Source: Begonia masoniana
Taxonomy: Eukaryota > Streptophyta > Magnoliopsida > Cucurbitales > Begoniaceae
DNA length: 64,000 nucleotides
Direction of reading: 5' to 3'
Assembly: GCA_022432975.1 (NCBI GenBank)
Contig: CM039505.1
Span: forward strand, 47,412,544 to 47,476,543
The notes beneath the pieces were generated by a model. The model searched no databases. It saw nothing but the letters and a program-made list of their open reading frames with translations, and was not told the DNA's origin. Numbering within the stretch: the stretch's first letter is position 1; each line of letters starts with the position of its first letter. The position numbers and the translations under genes were made by a program. Shown one piece after another: positions 57,563-64,000 of the stretch.

Positions 57563-58495
57563 TTATTCAGACTCAAGAAAGGGTTGGGTTCGTGTGACAG
57601 TAGCGGCAGGTGCCTTTGTACCTCCGACGGAGGTCATTTTCAGAGCTTCTCCGGCTTCCGACGCCCTCATCATCTGATCCATTTTCTTCCTCCTCTCGTA
57701 CTTGAACGTCCAAAGAAAGAGGAAAGTCCCCGCAACGATCAACACCAGTCCACCTGACACAGATCCAACAATCACCAAGACTTCTGACTTTGATCTGTTT
57801 TTCTCCACTTTTCCACCATTAATGGTTGCCTTCGGAGGCACTGGTTGTGGAGGAGCTGTAGACTCCGCCACAACGGAGAAATGCCCCTGCTGATTCGTGG
57901 AACATTTACTCCCAGATGTGAGGTCGCTGAAAATGGCTGAACCCTGCAAATCAAACCGAACACACTTGGCAGCCGTCGCCGTCGCATTGGATACCGATTG
58001 CACGTCGGGAAAATTGATACTGATTGGATTACCAGACGCCTGCAAACCCAATTCTGGTATGTTCGTAACAGATAAGTTGGCAGCATCGTAAGCTAGAAGA
58101 CCAACCACCGGAGCTAGGTATGTGTGGCCGGACAACGGAGGGTAAAACTCCTCCGACCAATTTCCCAAATTTTGGTACACTAAAACAAGCCTCTGAACGT
58201 ATGGTTGCACAATAACTCCTACCGGAATCTCAAACTCTTTGTACATCTCAACTCCTCTGGTTCTTAAGCTGCCACTCCTGAGCCTCAACGCTGCAATCTT
58301 GATCCCAGTCAAGTTAGCGGGGACAGCTCCGTCGTAAGAAATCCCGGTCCGGGGATGATCAAAAGCCTTGTATGCATAGCCTTGCAGAAGAGCATCTAGA
58401 GAGCGAGCAGGTGAAACAGACTGAGCTCTCAGATCAGACAAGCAGAAGAACCATATCTCAAGCACAAGCATCACAAGAATTCTAAGAAGCCCCAT
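57563..58495 (-). CDS. DUF1191-type single-pass membrane protein
   Basis: Uninterrupted 310 codons from ATG at 58495. Residues 1-25 form a signal peptide (LLRILVMLVLEIWFF core). Residues 26-215 are a predicted extracytoplasmic domain with ARSLDALLQGYAYKAF, four N-glycosylation sites (N61, N112, N140, N170) and two cysteines (C178, C198). Residues 216-237 are Pro/Lys-rich, 239-262 a membrane span (VLVIVGSVSGGLVLIVAGTF), and 263-310 a basic then Ser/Thr-rich tail with KMDQMMRASEAGEALKM. This arrangement matches plant DUF1191 proteins, whose biochemical role is not known; I assign it from remembered family features. Plasma-membrane or endomembrane location is inferred. It is the clearest intact host gene in the window. 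Confidence 0.88.
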   Translation of the reverse strand: MGLLRILVMLVLEIWFFCLSDLRAQSVSPARSLDALLQGYAYKAFDHPRTGISYDGAVPANLTGIKIAALRLRSGSLRTRGVEMYKEFEIPVGVIVQPYVQRLVLVYQNLGNWSEEFYPPLSGHTYLAPVVGLLAYDAANLSVTNIPELGLQASGNPISINFPDVQSVSNATATAAKCVRFDLQGSAIFSDLTSGSKCSTNQQGHFSVVAESTAPPQPVPPKATINGGKVEKNRSKSEVLVIVGSVSGGLVLIVAGTFLFLWTFKYERRKKMDQMMRASEAGEALKMTSVGGTKAPAATVTRTQPFLESE

Positions 58496-58614
58496 TGACG
58501 CTCTTCGAGTTGCAACTCAATGGAACGGCAGGCCGATTCAATAGTGGTGGAAATGCAGAGATTCGATTTCTTCCCCAGAACTTCTTGCTTCAGAATCGAT
58601 GGAAAATGTGAATG

Positions 58615-58932
58615 CTGCTAACAAGAAACCACAAGTCAGTTGAAACGCAAAATCGGATATATGGGTAACGCCTTTCGCTTGAAGCCCTAAGAGACTGCTT
58701 TTCCCTTTTGGAATCAACGTAAAAGCAGTTCTTACAGATAATGTAAGCATAAATCGATTTAGAATCCTCATTTTCAACCAGTTGCAAGAAATTCAGAAAC
58801 AGTCGAAGCTGAAACTACATTTCATTTTCGGAAACGGCCATGGTCAGAGCATCAATGCAATTTCTACTTTTAGATTAGAGGAGTGGAGATTAATAGATTT
58901 ACTAAATTCAAGATGATACAGCAAGAAAATAC
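58615..58932 (-). other. Candidate 5' UTR intron of the DUF1191 gene
   Basis: Minus strand reads AATCAG/GTATTT at 58932 (donor) and TTGTTAGCAG at 58615 (acceptor), upstream of the ATG at 58495. The short minus-strand open frames at 58538-58787 do not look like protein genes. Confidence 0.35.
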
Positions 58933-59130
58933 CTGATTTCTCTATGGAAAGGACAGTGGGATTGGAACGGAAATCTCAAAAACTTCTCTGATATTCGAAT
59001 AAACAGCTACAGAGAAGGTGAAAAATGCCACTCTCGAGAGCTAGTGAAAGAAAAATGGAGTCATAATCTCTCAGTTAAACAAAAAGCAGCCGGCATTGCA
59101 GCCAAATCTTGAAGATGAACGACAGGAAGG

Positions 59131-61723
59131 CCATTGGATCAAGCAGGCTCAGTTGAGCCGATTTCCTTGCGCAGGTAAAAGTAATAAGTCAGCGAATCAA
59201 TGAAGTTAGAGACGAGAGGAGTTAAAATAAAAGATAACAATGGAGAAGAAAAATGACTGTCAGCGATAAGTTCGGAGGGGCAGAAACCATAGAAGGTGGA
59301 CTGGAGAAGATGAAGAGAGGAGAATGGACGGCGCTGAGAAGTAGAAGTGAGGAAGAAGCGCCATTTGTAGACAGTGAACGGAGTGAGGAAGTACACAACC
59401 GAGTGGAAGCTGGATTGTGGTGGCCACTGGCCTGGAGGAGACCGCCGACGGCAATGGCTCCACAGCCCAACCTCCAGTCCAACCAGGCGAATCAATAATG
59501 TGGTCCTACAAATTATTGAAGCTACATCCATTTTCAAGTTTAACGTCTAGAGATCCCGAATTGCATGACTAATAAAATTCATACTACTTTGATTTTGATA
59601 CAGTGAATATTTCTTCTGTACGTGATTTTCTCTCAAAAATGATTTTTACGTAAATTTTGATATCTCTATTTTCACGTTGTTTTTTTATTAGCATTTGATT
59701 TTCAACAAATACATTTATTTTTATTTCTAATACGTATTTGATAATTCGAATTTTATTAAATGTTGTAACGATGAAAATAAATTATAAATTTTTCTAGAAA
59801 TTTGTATTGATTATATATTATATGAAAAATTTCATCGAGTAGAAGAACCACATACCAATAAGAAAAGTTCATTAGGTCAAAATCAAAATACAATATACAA
59901 GTTTTACGACTATATATAGTGCATCTAAACCTAAAAATAGATCTAAAACTTGTTTACCATGTAAATCTCAATATTGTTTCTTTGTTTTTCCTTTTATGAT
60001 TCTCGTATAAACATAATATGTATAAACAAGGGTATCATTTCTAAGTAAGAAGCTAATATCTTTTGGAGGTGTTTGATTTTGGTGTAATTCAAATTCTATT
60101 TGGTTAGATTGTTAAGCTTATGTTGAGAATCTCATTAGAGTTTTGTTTTTTCTATAAATTCATGCAAGTTGTAGTTACAAAACTTACAGTTGTATTTTGA
60201 TCTTCACAGTAAATTTATACATCTATCTATGTTTTTTTCTAAAAAAATATTTCTATATAAAGCTGGTGTCTCGCATAGTATTTTTTTTTTTTCGATTATC
60301 GTTTGATTTTTCAACAGGAGAAGGAAGAATTTGAGAAGCAACTTTCATTGTAAAGCTCTCTCTAAAAGTACATTTTTTTAGGAGATCGAACTGGTTCTAT
60401 TTCTTGATGGGGTGGCCACTCGCACACCTCAATAAATGTCGGTAAAAAAATGTACAATTAAGAGAAGGCATGATTGTGGTAGACACTATAATGGGTACAA
60501 TTTTAAAACTAAAAATGGTCATTTTTGTTCATGGAGGGTTTTGAAAAATTTTAATTACTAAATTTAGGCCATAATAAGTTTGTATGTTTGATCCACTTAT
60601 TAATGCATATGGACAAGCGTAAATGAGTGTCCTGACTGCACATTTGCATGTGACTCACAAGACCCACAATCTCACTCCCACTTAACCACCCACCTCTAGA
60701 GTAGAAGCTATGAGCCTTAAGTAAGAGTGTGTTGGTTGCTTGTTCCAACACCAAAGCTTCTCGTTGAACTTGTGTTGCCCGAGTTTGTAAGTGTCTCTCT
60801 CTATGAAGGGATGTTCTCATTGCCTCAAAAAAGAACAAGCAAAACTAAGTTTGTGCAGTAATCCCCTAAATGGTTTGGTGTTTTTGTCATGGTGACAATT
60901 TCTTAAAAAACTCGAAAGGTTAATTATCATTAGTTTTAAACATTCTTTGACGCAAGTGATACATGAACTCCGGCAGCGTATAATGAACCATTAGCTTGCT
61001 CGGGTTACTTATAAGCTCTCAATTTAATAAGAGTGATATGGTTACAATACATGAATTCTTGATTATGGAGAAAATGATTATATGAAATTTGATGCATGTG
61101 ATATTTGTAAACATATTCATCCTTGGCCAACTAGTATTGATAATGTCAAAGGTGTTGTCTTCTTTTTCTCATAAACTAATATTTGTGAGTCAAATTATCG
61201 AAGGACTCAAATGCACAATACTTATTTACTCAGAATTTTGTCTTATTCTGGATTTTCTAGACTAAACAAGGGAGGGGGGCTATACTATGTGAATGATTTC
61301 AATATGACCCAAGTACGTTAGATCATCCTCATTTGAATATTTATAGCTTTTTTTTTTTTCATGATTTATTTTTGGAATTGTCTATTTCATTTTTTAAGTG
61401 TAAAACTTGTAACTTAACTAAAAGTCACCTTGTATCTTATCTGTTACTTCCGAATAAAAGTAACAAATTTTGAATTATTAGACTGTAAACATATTAATAG
61501 TCTAGAATCAAAACTTAATGAGTACCCCAACCAAGTGCCAACAGGCTAAAAGTACCAGCAACTAGTCTGAAAGCTCATTTATCTCGCACATACATGACCT
61601 GATATTAGGTATGCAGTTACTATAATTCATATTGGAAGACCGAAACAACTTAATAGGGGTGTGAATTAGGTGATTAAAATTTTTTTATGATTCAAATTAT
61701 ATTAGTTTGCAAGCTTACTATAT
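59131..61723. other. Intergenic region
   Basis: No gene I can support. 59131-59540 is the GC-richer upstream area of the DUF1191 gene with short overlapping open frames on both strands. The rest is AT-rich with poly-T runs. A 95-codon minus-strand frame at 60551-60838 has no recognisable features. Confidence 0.5.
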
Positions 61724-62645
61724 TAGGAGTGAGCGCGGTCTGGTTCCGAGCCTGGACCAAAACCATATCGAGATTTCGAGAATTTTTTCTCGACTCCAAG
61801 AAACCTGGGAGAGACCGAAACTGAACCGAACTGGACCGAAATTTTTGGTCTGATCCCAGTTCCTCCCACCAACATCTTTTTTTTTTTCGAGAAATCTCTA
61901 TCTCTCTCACACTCTCTCCCCCTCCTTCGTTTTCTCCCTCTTCTGTCTGAGGAGAGTAAAAAGTTCCTATTGACAAATCCATTTATTAAGGTACATCCAT
62001 TTATAATAGACAAACACAATCTTTATAATCAAGACAGATCCATTTATTAGCAAAACCATTTGAAAATCGAATCTAATTTGCATAAAGAAATTGAAAAAAC
62101 AGATACAGATTAAGAACTTGAAAGGCTGACTGTAGATTTGAAGACTTAATAGAGAACTCAACGACTGACCTCACTAAGAGTAAGTATTGAAGTTGATCCA
62201 AACCCTCCAATATTTTTGTTTCTTCCGATCATCGACGGCAAGCTTCTGATAGAAATCATCATGAAGTTTGTCGAGGCAAGCAGGTGCGCAGGCAAGCGCG
62301 AGGACAGAGCAGAGCACCGAGGACAGTTGAGGCGAGCAGGTGAGCGCTGAGGAGGGACTGTCGGAGTAGGGTATGGTCGCTGGGAGCAAGAGCGAAGCGA
62401 AAGAGAAGCACGAACACGATTCAGACTTCTGTGATTCGGACTTCGACTTTGGACACTGATCTGGTTTTACGAAATACGAAGAAGAGGTAAGAAGTCCTTA
62501 GATTTAGGGTGAAGTCCGAGCTTATGTTTTCACTTTTTAGTGAAAATCGAAAATTAAAACCGGATAACCCGTTTCCACCAGGTCGAATAACCCATTTACA
62601 CCTAGCCGACCCATGGGTCGGTACTCCCGCAGTTCCCGGTTCTTA

Positions 62646-62904
62646 TGTGATGACTCGGATGTGTAAGTATGTGTACAATGGCTGCACAAACCAGAACCTG
62701 GATGGCGGTACGTCCGCGCGGGTGAACCAAAAGATGACGGGTCGTAAAAAGGGGGTCGTCACAATCCCACATCGCTTGGGGAAGTATGTAAAAATGAATC
62801 ATATGTAAAGAGACCCTCCTAAGATAGCAAGATGTAGGAGGATATTGGGCTACGGCCCAATCCCCAGAGCGGACAATATCTTGCTGGAAAAAAGGGTCGT
62901 TACA
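62646..62904 (+). repeat. Cassandra 5' LTR, lacking the 5S-like block
   Basis: 259 bp. It aligns with LTR2 up to AAGATAGCAA and again from GGAGGATATTG, missing about 118 bp in between. Confidence 0.92.
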
Positions 62905-62975
62905 AATGGTATCAAAATCTGTACCCAGCCGAAAATGTGGCCAACGAGGACGTTGGGCCCCCGAGGAGGGGTGAT

Positions 62976-63352
62976 TGTGATGACCCGAATGTATAAGTAT
63001 GTGTACGATGGCTACACGAACCAGAACCCGGATGGCGGTACGTCAGCGCGGGCGAATCAGAAGGTGACAGGTCGTAAAAAGGGGGTCGTCACAATCCCAC
63101 ATCGCTTGGGAAAGTATGTGGAAATGAAACATATGTAAAGAGACCCTCCCAAGATAGCAAAACGTGTTTTGGAGCACAATTGACAACGGATCCCATATGA
63201 ACTCCGAAGTTAAAAGTGCTTCGGCGAGAGTAGTACCAGGTTGGGTGACCGACTGGGAAGTCCTCGCCAAACAAAGCCGTAAGGGGAGGATATTGAGTTA
63301 CGGTCCAATCCCCAGAGTGGACAATATCTTGCTGGAAAAAAGAGTCGTTACA
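62976..63352 (+). repeat. Cassandra 3' LTR, with the 5S-like block
   Basis: 377 bp, complete. Ends GTCGTTACA followed by TCTTA. Confidence 0.92.
63187..63266 (+). ncRNA. 5S rRNA-derived sequence in Cassandra LTR
   Basis: CGGATCCCAT, AACTCCGAAGTTAA, GCTTCGGCGAGAGTAGTAC and GGGTGACC...CTGGGAAGTCCTCG match plant 5S rRNA in order, covering the A box, intermediate element and C box of the internal pol III promoter. It is a part copy inside an LTR and not a 5S gene: the gene's first 30 or so and last bases are absent. Confidence 0.9.
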
Positions 63353-63517
63353 TCTTAGATCAATGGAACCGGGGACCGGACCGTGGTCCCTGGTTCCTAG
63401 ATCAATGGAACCGGAATCGGTTCCATTGAGCTAAGAACCGCCCAAGAACAGGCCCGAATTGGTGGTCTGGTCCGGTCCACCAGTTCCAGGCCAGTTCTGC
63501 CCACCCCTATACAATGT

Positions 63518-64000
63518 TATCATTTCTATTTTACCTTAATCTTTATAATACTAATATCAAGCATGATACATTAATTGCCCAAGCAAATACCACATGGATT
63601 CAATGATCCAAATCCTTAAATACCTAAAAGTCTCCTATGGAAAAGGACTTATGTTTGCAAAAAAATAATCTAATAAGAATTGAAGGATGCACAAATGTTG
63701 ACCGGGAAGGAAATATTTCGATAGGAAGCCTACCGATAGGTATTTTTGTAGGAACTTAGTGATATAGAAAAGTAAGAAATAGAAAGTGGTAGCATTATGA
63801 AGTGTAGAAGCATAATTTCATGGGATGGACAAGGCTTAATGCCAACTCCTATGGATAAGAAGACTTCTAACAAAAATTGGCTTAGAACTCCAAACTGTGA
63901 GATAGATCTTTTATATGACAACAAAGTTGTCATCGATATCTTTCATAATCCTGTCCACTGTAATTGAGTCAAACTTGTGGTCATAGATAAAAATTTTATT
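63518..64000. other. Flanking DNA, no feature recognised
   Basis: AT-rich, no gene or element end seen up to the window edge. Confidence 0.4.

Larger units (their letters stand above)
62646..63352 (+). mobile_element. Cassandra-type TRIM retroelement with 5S-like LTR
   Basis: 707 bp. LTR1 62646-62904 and LTR2 62976-63352 both begin TGTGATGAC and end GTCGTTACA. Between them lie a primer site (TGGTATCA at 62907, initiator-tRNA-Met-like), a 71-bp interior and a purine tract (GAGGAGGGGTGA). Perfect 5-bp duplication TCTTA (62641-62645 and 63353-63357). LTR2 contains 5S rRNA-like sequence, the mark of Cassandra elements; LTR1 lacks it. It codes for nothing and would depend on other elements' enzymes. 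Confidence 0.93.
61724..63509. mobile_element. hAT element 3, non-autonomous, carrying a Cassandra insertion
   Basis: Right end TGCCCACCCCTA (63498-63509) is identical to that of hAT-2; the left end TAGGAGTGAGCG (61724) is a diverged copy. Flanks TACTATAT (61716-61723) and TACAATGT (63510-63517) agree at 6 of 8 positions. It shares subterminal GGACCGG words and a GACCCATGGGTCGG block with hAT-2, so both belong to one family. A Cassandra TRIM lies at 62646-63352. No transposase is seen. Confidence 0.75.

Noticed and set aside
59139..59537. 132-codon minus-strand ORF upstream of the DUF1191 gene
   Set aside because: Overlapping frames of similar length on both strands, no domain, low-complexity residues; likely promoter or 5' UTR sequence.
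60551..60838. 95-codon minus-strand ORF
   Set aside because: No recognisable motif, no supporting gene structure; could be an old element fragment but I cannot show it.
63187..63266. Genuine 5S rRNA gene
   Set aside because: Truncated at both ends, diverged, single copy and placed inside an LTR with matching element ends; it is the Cassandra-derived sequence.

Overview
This window is plant nuclear DNA: AT-rich, with intron-containing genes and a heavy load of nested transposable elements (Ty3/gypsy chromoviruses with initiator-tRNA-Met primer sites, Ty1/copia including a sirevirus, a 5S-bearing TRIM of the Cassandra type, BED-finger hAT and MuDR-type DNA transposons). A flowering plant, probably a eudicot, is the best fit; I cannot name the species. 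One 100-base run of N (57029-57128) marks an assembly gap.

Layout. 1-706: decayed relic of a plant-mobile-domain ORF. 997-3215: chromoviral solo LTR with a perfect 5-bp target duplication (AATAG). 3274-4742 and 24886-25090: two halves of a decayed MuDR-type transposase (minus strand), split by chromovirus copy 1 (4743-24880, TSD CACAC). Copy 1 is itself split inside its integrase by a minus-strand sirevirus (11960-22156). 25389-25860: tandem repeats. 26337-33071: a nine-exon gene for a coiled-coil protein. 34850-41357: a decayed minus-strand copia element with a 733-bp tandem duplication over its primer site. 43125 to about 57100: a large hAT element carrying a non-autonomous hAT (43660-44658, TSD GCAGCAAC) and a nearly intact chromovirus copy 2 (46529-55730, TSD GACAT), which cuts the hAT transposase gene. 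57563-58495: an intact single-exon gene for a DUF1191-type membrane protein. 61724-63509: another non-autonomous hAT, holding a Cassandra TRIM (62646-63352, TSD TCTTA) whose two LTRs differ by presence or absence of the 5S-like block.

Only two genes look like functional host genes: the coiled-coil gene and the DUF1191 gene. Everything else is a record of nested insertions with this order: MuDR, then chromovirus 1, then sirevirus; hAT, then the non-autonomous hAT and chromovirus 2; hAT-3, then Cassandra.

The most unusual signal is not a gene. The LTRs of the Ty3 chromoviruses and of the Ty1 sirevirus, which should be unrelated outside coding regions, carry arrays of the same short module (TTTGTCGTTTAG, a 4-5 base spacer, then GGTGGATGT or CGGTAGATG), and a TACTGTTYAC box is shared by the chromovirus, the sirevirus and the second copia element. 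In chromovirus 1 this array has grown to about 1.9 kb in one LTR but is only about 0.3 kb in the other.
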